NCBI GenBank assembly: GCA_002197995.1
Contig: NGZR01000001.1
Location: 7,316,001 to 7,380,000 of the forward strand
DNA length: 64,000 nt
Direction of reading: 5' to 3'
Source of the DNA: Gaeumannomyces sp. JS-464
Taxonomy: Eukaryota; Ascomycota; Sordariomycetes; Magnaporthales; Magnaporthaceae
Below are positions 50,247-61,537 of this stretch, piece after piece. A program made the translations under genes and the position numbers. How positions within the stretch are numbered: the stretch's first letter is position 1; every line of letters begins with the position of its first letter. The notes under the pieces were generated by a model that made no database searches, was not told the DNA's origin, and saw only the letters and a program-made list of their open reading frames with translations.

Positions 50247-52430
50247 ATGACGTCCAGCAGGCCCATCCCTGGCGGAAGGCCGGCCAGCGCGTCGAACCGC
50301 GAGTTCGCCTCGCCGCGATCCGCCCCCTTCTTGGCCACATCGCCCATCGCGCAGGAGGTCATCGCAAGGGACCTCGCCGACTGCCTCGACGCCGGCGACG
50401 ACGGGGGCGCCCCACCCGGCCGCGGTGGGGGCGATCCAGAGATGACTGAGTCTGACGCCGACGGGGAGAACCCCACGCTATACCGCCGCCCTGCCGGGAT
50501 CGCCTACGGCACCACCCGCCCCGCCCTGGGGCCGACGCCCAGCCTGCTCGACGAGCCGGCGCTGACGCCGCTTGAGCGGAAGCGGTCGCGGAACGCCGAG
50601 AGGAGCCTGCTGCGGGACAATCACATCCTCCCACCCAAGCGCCCCCTCCCCGACACCGACAGGCCCGCCGGCTTCTTCACCGAGCTGCGCCGGAAGCTGT
50701 TCAGCACAAAGGTGCCCACTAAGTTGCGCGGCGGCGACGAGGCACCCCTACTCGGCGCCAACGGCAATGGGGCTCCGGACGGGCACCGTCCTGATCAAGG
50801 CCACCTCCATGACACGTGGGAGGCCGCCGTCGCGGCGGGCCAGATAAGGACGACGTGGCAGCGCGAGGCCAAGACCCTGGCCACATACGCCAGGTCTCTC
50901 GTTGTTACCTTCTTGCTTCAGTACTCCATTAGCATCACCAGCATCTTTGTCGTTGGCAGGATCGGGAAGGTAGAGCTGGGAGCCGTCAGCCGTGAGTACA
51001 CTGCCCTATGGGAGGGGCGGGACTCTCTCGCGTCTTTGACCCGCCAGGAAGAGGTTCATATATCTAACATGACGAGCAACGACAGTTGGCACGATGACGG
51101 CCAATATCACCTGCTACGCCCCGATTCAGGGCCTTTCGACCAGCCTGGACACCCTCTGCGCCCAGGCCTACGGCTCGGGGCACAAGCACCTGGTGGGACT
51201 GCAGTTCCAGAGGATGACATGGTTCTTGCTTGTACTGCTGCTCCCGATAGCCATGCTGTGGCTCAACGCGACGGAGCTCCTGTCTCTGGTCCTCCCGGAG
51301 AGAGCGAGCGCAGAGCTCGCGGGGCTCTACCTGCGGGTCTGCATATTCAGCATGCCGGCCTATGCCATCTTCGAGGCGTCAAAACGGTTCGTCCAGGCGC
51401 AAGGCATCTTCCACGCGACGACCTACTGCCTCATGGTGGCGGCACCCCTGAATGTGCTTCTCAGCTGGTTCTTCGTCTGGAAGCTCGACTGGGGTTTTAT
51501 CGGGGCCCCGATCAGCGTGGTCATTACGCAAAACCTTATGCCCTTTTTGCTGTTTTTATACGTTGTTTTCGTCGATGGCTACCAATGCTGGGGTGGCTTC
51601 ACAAAACGGGCCTTGTCAAACTGGGGTATGTTCGCCTGCACATCTCATCTGAAAATCTCTTTGGGCGGCCCGCTAACGTATCCCAGGTCCCATGATCCGG
51701 CTCGCTCTCCCGGGCATGATCATGGTCGAGGCTGAATGGTTTGCCTTTGAGATCCTTACACTAGTTTCTAGCCGGTTCGGCACGTCCCAGCTTGCGGCCC
51801 AAAGCATCCTAGTTACCATCACATCGACCACCTACCAGGTCCCCTTCCCTCTGTCTGTGGCGGCGTCGACCAGAGTTGCGAACCTCATCGGGGCCAGGCT
51901 TGTCGATGCGGCAAAGACATCGGCCAGAGTGGTAAGTGATGTGCCAGAACGAAACGGGACACACCCGCATCGAACAGAAGCTGATGTGTTTTTGCCGTCA
52001 TCCTTGTCTCTAGGCCGTCGTTGCCGGGTCCATAATCGGGGTCGTCAACATGATAGTAGTCACGGCGCTCCGCAAGAAGCTCCCGCTGCTCTTCACCCAG
52101 GACGAGGAGGTCGCCGCCATCGTGGCCAACGTGCTCCCGATATGCGCCATGATGCAGGTGTTTGACGGCATGGCCGCGCTCTCGCACGGCCTCCTCCGCG
52201 GCATCGGCCGGCAGGAGTTTGGCGGCTACGCGAACCTGGTTTCGTACTACGTCATCGCGCTGCCCGTCTCCTTCGGCATCGGCGTCGGCCTCGGCTGGGA
52301 GCTCACGGGGCTGTGGATCGGCGTGACGGGCGGGCTCGGCCTGGTCGCCGCCGTCGAGTACTTGTTCTTGTACAAGTACGACTGGAACCGTGCCGTCCAG
52401 GAGGCGGAACGCCGGAATGCAAACAACTAG
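50247..52430 (+). CDS. MATE-family multidrug/organic cation exporter
   Basis: MATE proteins export drugs or metabolites in exchange for H+ or Na+; the yeast counterpart is Erc1. The ATG at 50247 opens a ~210-residue hydrophilic cytosolic N-terminus that is Pro/Arg-rich. About twelve membrane helices follow, starting with LVVTFLLQYSISITSIFVVG. Family blocks are visible: YAPIQGLSTSLDTLCAQAYG, LPGMIMVEAEWFAFEILTL and HGLLRGIGRQEFGGYANLVS. Exons: 50247-50991, 51086-51625, 51687-51931, 52014-52430. All introns are GT-AG (donors GTGAGT, GTATGT, GTAAGT). The coding length is exactly 649 codons with no frame break, unlike most neighbours. The substrate cannot be inferred. Confidence 0.93.
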
Positions 52431-55400
52431 CTGGCTCACGCCTGGATGTCTTGTAAAAGCGAAAAGGGGATATTGTAGTGTTGTTATACTCTCGCGAGGC
52501 GCGGTTTTATGTTGTTTTTGCTACGACCTGATGGAGCAAGGCTGTAGACGGAGGGGGCAGGGCGGGAACCTGGGAAGGGAGAGAGACAGCTTACTTGCTT
52601 GGTAGAATAAATATTAACACTACAATCTTGTTGTGAAGAGACTCATGTTATAGCGTCCCAAACAAAGTGTTGTCTGTCTTTCAGATCTGTGATTTGCCCA
52701 TTTCCTATTTATTTTTCCCACTACGAGCGCACTCCGAGTTTATCCTTTTTCTTTCCGTATCCTCTCCCTATTTCTTAGTCCCTCGACTTCGAATTAAGCG
52801 TTGGAATTTACTTGCTATCCAAGTGGTAGAGGTTATCAAAGGATGATTTTTTAGAGGTGACATAGTAGGACTGTTGCGCATGCTGGGCTTTGCTCTAGGT
52901 ATGTTTGGCATTAGTCCGACAACCTCGTAACGGCTAAAGTAGAGATACATAGCGATTGGCCGTGGCATCCTGGTATCTCTTCCCCAGTGTCGAAACAACA
53001 CTGTGGTCCTTCACTGGGCGCAGCCCTCTTCGCTGGCAGGCATCCCTAAATACATGCTGATTCTCCACCTCTCAATACTCATCGCCCAACACCATGTCCT
53101 AAATCATCCAAACCGCTCAAATCTTGAGCCAGAGTATGACGGTCGGTGCTGCTGGTCGATAGGAGGAGCGTGGTCGGGGTGGAAGCGGTACCGAATATAG
53201 CCTTCGCTCGCACAGACATAGCTATTGGAACTAGAGCCACGATAGCAGGATGCCAAAAGGCGATAATTTTGATCAAGGATGGAATATGCGGCCGCACGTT
53301 ACCAATTGGTACCTGATAGATTCAAGATGGTCATACGCGAAACCGGGGCTGTAAGCATTCCCAGGCAGTTTGTTTGACTGGGCCTAAAAAGGAGTTAAGA
53401 AAATCACGCAACACCAGGGTAAGGTCATGATGTCCCTCCACCGGCGAAAATCGTCTACAGATCCAAACAATCTTGTCCTTTTAATGCCCCGTCGTTGAAA
53501 GCTTTCCTGTCGATTTTTCTTGACGCGGCCCCACGGAGAATCATTCTAGGGGCATTGCGTGCAGGCTAGGGCCGAGGCAAAAGACGGATCTGCTGAGGGC
53601 AGGTTTTCCCCCAATGGCTCTTGCAGCCTTCCCTTGTCTCGGGAAATTATGAACTCGGGCCAGCGATGGCGGATTTTCCGAGCCCGGGACTTGGAGCAAA
53701 TGACGATAGTGTTCGGCCTCCCCATCAGCCTCCGGCCGCGAGGGGAGGTCGACCCTGGACGTTATTTGCTGAGCCCCTTCATTGCACTTCTCATGCCGTG
53801 CTCTGCAGCTGTGATCGATGATCAACTACGCGTAGTTTGTGTGGTACAAGGCGTCAATTTGTCTCACCCATTCCGACTGGGTGCGCGGCAGCGGCACCAA
53901 CGTGTAAGTATCTGGTACTTTGCTAGCAATGGATGCCAAATGTGCAACTTTCTCAAGGCAGGAAGAAGAGTTTTCGTGCGACGCCCGCCTGCTCTGGGCC
54001 CATCTGTGTCCTGGCTCCTTACCTTTTGCTCTCTCTTTTTCTTCTTTTTTTCTTTCTTTTTTCTTTCTTTTTCTTTTACGTCGCTGTTTCCGGATCCCCT
54101 CCTTCTATCCTATCAATCATTCCCGCCTGTTCCCGCCCTTCATCCCGTGGGCTGCCCTTTACGCCCGTATCAAGACCTGGTGCAGCCTGTGTCTCCACAG
54201 TCGGGTTACTCCGAGCCGGCCGGCCCCTAATCAACATGGCGCCTCCACACCTTGGGTCTGGGACAGAGGCCTGGGCCCGGCAGTTCCCCGCTAGAGGTGG
54301 CCGACATTCGCTGACAAGAACACCCCCGCGTTTTCCGGCCGCCCCTGCAAAGTCAGGTCTCCATCACGATCCACCAAGCCCGGCCTGTTGCAGCGACCGT
54401 GCAGCGAGCCTGCAGCGACCTGCCTCCCTCGGCACTGGTCTTGCTCGCTTTCCCCGCCCCGCCTGGTATGCCGTGTCGCTGCGCCCCTGGCCGGCAGCCT
54501 CCCGACCCTGCCCGCCGAGCCAGCCTCCACTACTCTATCGCGATGCACCCTTCTTGCTCGAAACTAACCAGGCCGAGGGCAGGGGCGCATGCACGGGCCT
54601 AAAACTGCCCCGTTGCCAAGAAAACTCGCCGTCCTCTCAGGCGTCCTGCCCGCCCTCCCCTTTTTTTCCCCCTCCCCCTCTCCCACCTCGCCGGCATTGT
54701 GCTTCTTCCCGTGCTGCCGGGGGACTGTCGGGGCGTGACATTAAGCGTCTTACCACCGTGGCCCATTCCTGTCACCGCACCGGCCTGACGTTGCCACTGT
54801 CGCCCCGACATCCCGACATTACGGACTTGCGCGCCAGAGGACAGGCCTCGCCCCTTTTGTCTTCTTCGCCACCAAAGATGAAATAATGTCCGGCGAGTGT
54901 GATGCATGAAATCCGCGCCAGCAGAACTCTGCCATCTGATAATGCTCGACAGTGCTTTTGAGAGCCCGCCCGTCCATGACCCACCATCCTATTTGCATCC
55001 AGTCGCCCATCTGGACAACACGACAACACCTTCTCCGCAGTCCACCCTCTGGCGACGCCAACCATCCACTCTCCTCGTAAAACCCCTCTCTCCCGGCCCA
55101 GTCTGGACGTGACGTGCTACAGGCCGACGGCCTCGTGCATCAGCAGTCGACAAGGACGGCCAAGGGCGCACCGGCTGTCTCAAGCCCTTCTTCACCCACT
55201 GCCGCTACATAATAGGTCCCGGATCGGCATCTCCCCCCGGTCTACGCTCTCTCCCTCGTCGCCAACCATCTGAAGCTCTGGCTCGTGCACAACCTGCGGA
55301 AATTATCTAGTCTGCTTTGCTGCCTCATCGCTGGCACCTGGCTTATCTAGACCAGACGGCAGTCGACTAATCGTGCATCCGTCCTGGAGCCTTACTGGCG

Positions 55401-55745
55401 AGGAATCCGGGGCCTGGTATTGTACCTCCATGACGATTTGACCACGCAAACGATTCTGTTTCTGACCCCGGCGCCGGTGGCATCAACGCAGCGCTCCTAA
55501 GGGCCTGCCACAATCGCCCGCTCGGGCTCGTCTCAGAAAAATAAATCAGAAAATCAACAAGCGAGCACACGCATCTAAAAAGGCGTCGGATCACCGATCT
55601 TGAAGGCGTCTTTCAAGGGACAACGAGTCAATTGCCATACAGCTAGCCCATCCGATCTCCGGAACCGTCGTCCTATATCTACCATCGAGGCCGCTGCCTA
55701 TATATATACCCAGACAATTTGACGTGATCGCTGCATCACGCCAGC
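52431..55745. promoter_or_regulatory. 3.3 kb intergenic region upstream of the Zn2Cys6 gene
   Basis: It holds the MATE gene 3' end and the promoter and leader of the transcription factor. The first kilobase (52620-53500) is AT-richer than its surroundings. The last 1.7 kb is C-rich with long pyrimidine runs, typical of a fungal regulator leader. TATATATA occurs at 55699-55706, 40 bases before the start codon. No gene supported. Confidence 0.45.
54029..54077 (+). repeat. Pure pyrimidine tract, 49 nt
   Basis: An unbroken C/T run lies 1.7 kb before the transcription-factor start. CT-rich blocks often mark core promoters just upstream of transcription starts in filamentous fungi, so transcription may begin near here. 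That would imply a very long leader. Confidence 0.7.
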
Positions 55746-58700
55746 ATGGACCCTGCCACGTCGCGATCCGAGGTCGAGGGGCCCCAAGGCCCTGCTGCCC
55801 GCCGAGGCTCGCAGCAGGATGGTGAAGGTAGCAAGGACGACGACGGCAGCAAAAAGGCGCCCATCAAGAAGCGAACCAAGACGGGCTGTATGAGTATGTA
55901 CCCATCTTTGCTTACCCGCTGACTCATCTCGAGCCTTGAACCTACGATCCCGGTGCTATGAGGCGAGGGATTTGCTATCGCATAATTACTGCATTTGTCT
56001 GTAAACATAGCCTTCTGACGCTGTAAACCTGGGGTTGCTCTAGCCTGTCGCAGGCGGCGCATCAAGTGCGACGAGGGGAAGCCCATATGCAACAACTGCA
56101 TCAAGTCCAAGCGCAATTGCGATGGCTACAACACGCGAGTCGTCTTCAAAGAGCCCATCGGTGCCTTCCACGGCGGCTCGTACGGCCCCATTCTCGCCTA
56201 CCAGCACCAAGTGCATGCCTCGCAAGCCGCATTGAGTGCCCAGATGGCAGCCATGACCGCAGCAGCCACCGTCGCTGCCCAGGCCCGCTCTTCCCAGGCA
56301 CAAGGTCCTCTTCCCATCATCGCGCCAAAGCCACCCATCCTCGACTTTACCAGCCCAATCGCCCAACAGTACGGCGGACCGTATCCCAGCCCGCCTAGGC
56401 CGCCTCCTGTTCCGGGTCCCTCTGGAGTCAATCTTCCGCCCGGTCTCTACCCTGCTCCTCAGCAGCAATTCGATATCCCCAACCGGTTCGGTCCGGGCCA
56501 TCCTGTCATGTCAAATCTCCCGTCTCCTCCGTATCCACCGTTGGGACAGAACCTACAGCAGCCGATACAGTCCGAGTTCTCACAACCTCATCAGCTGCCA
56601 CCCGACGCACATCTTAGACAGTTCGGCGGAATGCCCTCCACCTCACCTATACGCCCGTCCACGTTCGTGCCTGTAAGCATGGAAGAGGTGACCGACCGCT
56701 TCGCTGACGATGGCGAACTTGTGGCACAGCCGGCAGCCGAGCAACCCACGGCCGAGGAGGAGTTCTGGTTTGACGACGACGAGGCTTCCATGATCGACTC
56801 GGATGACGATTACGGTGTCGTTGAGGGCGACGCCAACAACTTGAGACGGACCATCTCGGTCCCATGGAGGCCGGCCGTTCTGGCCGTAACGAATACCGAG
56901 TCGCGGGGATGCGTGTCCGGACCCCGTCAGTGGATTGCGGGTCAGGAATCCTCGACTCCTACAACCCCAGGGCGGGAAGCTCCCCTCTCAACGACAGCAA
57001 GGTCGCCGCTGTTTTCCGGCATTTTATCAACGTGACAGCCCCGAGCATGTCCCTTTACGAACGCCACCCTCTCGACCCCGTGCCCTTCTCCGCCGAAGAA
57101 ATGCCATATCCCAAGCCACGCAAACATATCTGGACTTGTAGGTCTTTGCATGATTTCGCCTGGCCCCATGCCCTCCCTTCACTGTTCAGTACTAACGACT
57201 AGTCTAGACACATTCCCTTGTCTTGCTCTGAACCACCCGGCGCTCCTCCAGGGACTTGCTCTGGGAAGCTTGCAGATGGCCATGATCCAGGGTGTCCCGG
57301 CTACAGCGTCGATGAAGCACTATCATCTGAGTCTCCGAAGGATCGCAAGAAACTATCGAAATCCTATCAAGCGAGCCACGCCCGCCACCCTCGCTGCCAC
57401 TCTCTTGCTGGGATTCTACGAAGTCTGGAACTCGGATCATGAGAAATGGTGCAAACACCTGTGGGGAGCCCGCGCTCTTTTGAAAGAGATTCCGCTCCGA
57501 GCCATGACGAAGGCCGCCACGGCCTACAGGCGCCGCGAGTTCATCATTGCGCAAGACCCAAGCAACGGCTCAGGAGGACCATACGATGACAACGGCATCA
57601 TTGCCCTTGCTTTCAGAAACAGCGTCATCAACACCGACCTTCTGTCCAGGCTGACGGGGCTGCCGGTTGACTATGAGGTCTACGAGCAGTTCGACCACCC
57701 CGACGACAGATTCTGGAGACGAATTATGTCCACCGAGAAAGACCTTGAGAACTACGAGCAGACAGTCGATCTGTTCTGGTGGTACTGCAAGATGGATGTA
57801 TACCAGAGCATTCTTGGTGGAACCCTTCTCTTGTAAGTGCCATTGGATTTACCTTGACGCGGGGGAGACATCATTGGGCCTTTCAGATAGGCAATGAGCT
57901 CGATTGGTGGGCGCACATTTGTGTACGAATCTGACCTCCCTCCTTTGCACATTGTAGGATGGACTATAACCTTTGGACCCAGGTCGCGCCCAGAGCTCCA
58001 ATCGGGAAGATCAACGCTGTGTAAGTTTGCACTGTAACGCCCAAGTTATAGGGCTGCTCAATAGGTTATGTGTCGCTAACAAAAGCGCTGCAGGATGGAA
58101 TTATTATACTCCTCCTAGGCAGGCTGACAAACTTTGCCTCGCGAGATCTGGCTCGGAAGCGGAAAGCCGCCAAGAATCATCCAATGTTTGGGATGGGAGG
58201 TCCCGGTGGTCCTGGTGGCAGGCCAGGAGGGCCCCAGGAGGAAGGCCGCCAGGAGGAGGACCACCAGGAGGACCACCGGGAGGACCACCAGGAGGGCCAC
58301 CGGGGAGCTTTCCAAAGGGACCGCCAGGAGGACCACCGGGGGGCTTTCCAAGGGGACCGCCAGGAGGCCCGCCAGCTGGTCCTCCTGGCGGGCCTATGGG
58401 CGGCGGTCCTCCAGGGCAATCCCTACCTATGTTTGCGGGCATGATGCCGACGACGGGAACTTTTACCATTCCGACCGGATTCAGCCCGCCAGCGGACGAC
58501 CCAGAACCCCCATCCAATGCCTCAGCAGACGAGATCGACATGGAGGACAGCACCACGCAAGCGCTGAAGGAGTGGGAGGAGATCCGGGTAGCCTTCCGCG
58601 TCTTCGCGGAGGCGCTCGGCGAGGACTTCGAGCCCATGAGCGACGGCCTTGTTTTCCCACAGCCGTCGCCGTTTGGCCCGGCGCTAATCTACCGCACGTA

Positions 58701-59416
58701 CAGTATTGCGGGAATCTGGCTAAACTACTACATGGGCATGGTCCTCCTGTACCGCGCCCATCCGTCTATGCCCCCCATCTCCATGGTCGCTGCCGGCATG
58801 GCCGCCCAGCAGACCGAGCCCTATGCCCTTACGATCGGGCGGATTGCCGCGGGGCTCTTGGACCGCTGTGATGGCATCGCGGAAATCCCTACTGTTGTGG
58901 GTGCCGCCTTCATCGAGAGTTGTTTCCCGCTTTTCGTTGCGGGCATCCAGGTAAGCATAGCACATACCTACCTGCCTGCCCATACACCTTTCTCATCCTC
59001 CTCCCCGTGCGTCGCATGATTCTAACACCCTGTCGTTCCTATCTAGCTGCAAAACAACGCACAGAGAGTCTGGACGGTCAAGAGGCTCCTCGACGTCGCG
59101 CGGCTCACAGGCTGGCAGTCAGCGCGGCCGATCGCACGCGGCTGCGAGTCGGCGTGGGCCAAGGCGGCACAGATGGGCGCGCCCCTACTACTCGAGGCCG
59201 GCCGACATGCAGAACGAGGATCTCGACGTGTGGAACCGGCCCAGGCGCGTCGACGTGCGCATCAAGGAGCTCGACGACGAGTTCCGCGAGCGCGAGGGCA
59301 TCGAGGACACGGAGCGCCGCGTCGTGCTGGCCAACTCGGAGCAGACGCACTTCGCTCTCGGTCTCATCGCCGTGGAGCAGGACATCGAGAGGTTGGATCT
59401 GTCGGGAGGCGAGTAG
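55746..59416 (+). CDS. Zn(II)2Cys6 transcription factor with fungal-specific regulatory domain
   Basis: The ATG at 55746 leads to the zinc cluster C48-x2-C51-x6-C58-x6-C65-x2-C68-x6-C75 (CMTCRRRRIKCDEGKPICNN). It is split by intron 55894-56043. A Pro/Gln-rich linker follows, then the regulatory domain (HFINVTAPSMSLYERHPLDP, SMKHYHLSLRRIARNYRNP, LAATLLLGFYEVWNSDHEKW). Further introns are 57138-57207 (branch TACTAACG), 57833-57957, one between about 58019 and 58093, and 58951-59046. A Pro-Gly repeat lies in exon 5. Frame breaks are needed near 56850, 58235 and 59170. The 58019/58021 donor choice is uncertain: only the first keeps DGIIILLLGRLTNF in frame. The C-terminus ends EQDIERLDLSGGE. Target genes unknown; the family resembles Moc3-type regulators. 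Confidence 0.86.
58200..58420 (+). repeat. Pro-Gly tandem repeat inside the Zn2Cys6 gene
   Basis: Imperfect short tandem units of the GGACCACCAGGAG kind encode a collagen-like run of PPGG with a few SFPK/GFPR/PAG interruptions. One frame break falls at its start, near 58235, as expected for an unstable repeat. It sits within the regulatory domain, where I would expect a variable loop. Confidence 0.85.
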
Positions 59417-59859
59417 AGTTGTAGTAGAGACGGACTGGCGGCCCAAGATTGAAAACCGAACTGTCACTGTGTATGAGGACCTAGAGGTAGATAGGAGGGC
59501 TAATCGTGACCGCGGCGAGACGAGCGCGGTGAACCCAAGTACATGTAGTAATGATACGAGTATCATTAAATCAACACGGCCGGCCGTCGGACGCTGTTTG
59601 GTCCCTTTGGCCTTCAGATGTTAAGATTTTCCGCGGAAGAAGGATCAAATCATGCGAGCAGACCCTTCTATCATGACTATGACGCCTTGCTGTTTTTTTA
59701 TCGAGCTTGCATCCTCTTCCTAGGCGCAGGGCGGGCCACGCAAAGTAAGTGGCAGGCACTCGTTCATAAAATCGCGCGGTTGACCTCGCAGGGAGACTTT
59801 TAGGTGAGCCAAATCACAGAAAGCCCCTGTATCAAAAACCCCGTTCATCCGTTCCACAC
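59417..59859. other. Convergent intergenic region Zn2Cys6 gene / PUP2
   Basis: These 443 bases lie between two facing stop codons and hold 3' untranslated sequence. No gene seen. Confidence 0.5.
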
Positions 59860-60888
59860 TTAGTTCACAGGTAACCGGGCCACAACGGCGGCCATCTCGT
59901 CGTCTGTGTATATTCTGAAGCCCTTCTCCTTGGTGACGCTGGCCAGCTGGACGTTCTTCGCGTCCAGCTTCTCCTCCATGACCTGCTTCAATGTCTTCAG
60001 GACAAGCGTCTCGGCATCGGCGATAGTCAGGGACTATGTGCGCAGTCAGCAGCGTATTTTGGCGGCGAGAAAAAAAAACGAACAAGAGGGGACATAAAGA
60101 GGCGTGCGTACCCTGTGGTACTCGTTCTGCAGCTCGGCCTGGGCTCCCTCGGAGCCGCTGCCGATGGCCTTGGCGTCGTAGCGGTAAAACGTGCCGCTGG
60201 GCTCGGCGTGGTAGAGCTGGGGGCCGTCCTCGTCATAGCCGGCGATGAGCAGGGCGACGCCGAAGGGGCGGCTCATGATGGACTCCTCGCCGTCGGCGCT
60301 CTCGCCGAAGCGCAGGGCCAGGTCGCAGATGGCCTGGGTGCACGACTCGACGCGCAGGTCCTCGTTGTAGTTGAAGGCGTGCGACTGGCACTCGACGCGG
60401 GCGTGCTCCACCATGCTGCGGGCGTCGGCCTGCAGGCCCGACATGGCGCAGCCGATGTGGCGGTCGATCTCGACAATCTTCTCGACCGACGACGTCTCGA
60501 GCAGCGTCGACGTCACGCGCTTCTCCACGCCCAGGACCACGCCCTCCGACGTCGCCACGCCGATCGCCGTGCTGCCCAGCTTGATGGCCTCGAGCGAGTA
60601 CTCGACCTGGAAGAGCCGGCCCTCGGGGGAGAAGGTGCTGGGCGGCGCCGAGGCGTCCATGTTAGCGCTGCGGGCTCTCGGCGGGGGAGGAGGGGCACCA
60701 GAATGGCCGATGGATGTTGTGGGAACGTACTTGATACCCCGATCTAGTCGTCGTTGCGCAGAGTCAGAGCACGCGATCCTCAAGAAGAGAGAAAAGCTGG
60801 CGGGCTGGGGGTGGGCGGCGGCGGGCGGCGCCGCTGGCATGGTGGATGCTGGTCCGGACTCACCGTATTCAGACCTGGCCATAAACAT
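59860..60888 (-). CDS. PUP2: 20S proteasome subunit alpha 5 (Pup2)
   Basis: Alpha 5 is a non-catalytic ring subunit of the 20S proteasome core. Four exons: 60888-60864 (25 nt, MFMARSEY), 60743-60731 (only 13 nt), 60637-60112 and 60033-59860. The microexon completes the invariant N-terminal segment, [21 protein letters not shown], so its call rests on an exact family match. Then follow [58 protein letters not shown] and RLPVN at the end. Introns are 60744-60863, 60638-60730 and 60034-60111, all GT-AG. The total is 738 nt, 245 residues, with no frame break; usual alpha-5 length is about 240-260. It is divergent from GCP2. Confidence 0.97.
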
Positions 60889-61537
60889 CTTGGCAGTGTT
60901 GTGTATAGGCGGAAGGGGAGGGTATTAGTGTCCGATGGATGAGCCGTGTCGGTCAGGAACCGCGGTAAAAAGGACCGGATCGCTTGGGGTGCGGCGGAGT
61001 TTGGTGATGAGGCTGGCGGCGGAGGCACATACCAGGCAATTGACATGGAGCTCCAGGCAAAAACGACGACGACAGCTCCAGCCCCAGCCGTGCTCCCAAC
61101 GATTCGCCAGCCCAGCATGCCTGGAAGCACGGGCCACCTACCACCCACCACCATCTCCAGCACGAGTGCCGCGCGCACCCCTGGGCCCTGGCAGCTCCAG
61201 TGGTAGTGCGCCGCCGACTCCGGCTCCAATGGCGGGGCAGCAGCGCCATGCACGGGCACCACGATTCGACTGGCGCGAGAGTGGAGCGCGTTTGGCCTGG
61301 CGTCGAGTCCCGCCGGCATCAACACTTGACTTTCCTGTCTGGCAACCTTCCTTTGGCCACCAAACAACGACGTGCCGACAGCCATTCCCGCCAGGGCCTC
61401 GCCTCGCCAGCTCGCCAGTTTTCACACTCGCTGCACCCACTCTGACAGGTGCCGGTCGTCGGTCGGGGCAAGGCAGCACCACAGCAAATGACCGCACCTT
61501 GCGCCGCGCCAGTCCCACGCAAATGTAGACCCCGACA
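60889..61537. promoter_or_regulatory. Divergent promoter region PUP2 / GCP2
   Basis: These 649 bases separate two outward-pointing start codons. The sequence is CA/CC-rich near GCP2. I looked for the yeast proteasome element GGTGGCAAA and did not see it. Confidence 0.45.

Noticed and set aside
52768..53297. AT-richer patch with two short minus-strand frames, possible gene relic
   Set aside because: I could not match either frame to any family, and there are no flanking repeats to suggest a transposon.
53933..54886. 317-codon open frame on the plus strand
   Set aside because: It is translated from pyrimidine-rich leader DNA, with poly-Phe then Pro/Ser/Arg-rich text and no domain.
58104..58637. 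177-codon antisense frame rich in Gly-Pro
   Set aside because: It arises because the Pro-Gly repeat is nearly strand-symmetric; the sense strand carries the conserved protein.
31522..59416. Possible secondary-metabolite cluster (transporter, regulator and peptidase genes)
   Set aside because: There is no backbone enzyme such as a polyketide synthase or peptide synthetase, and the genes between are housekeeping genes on mixed strands.
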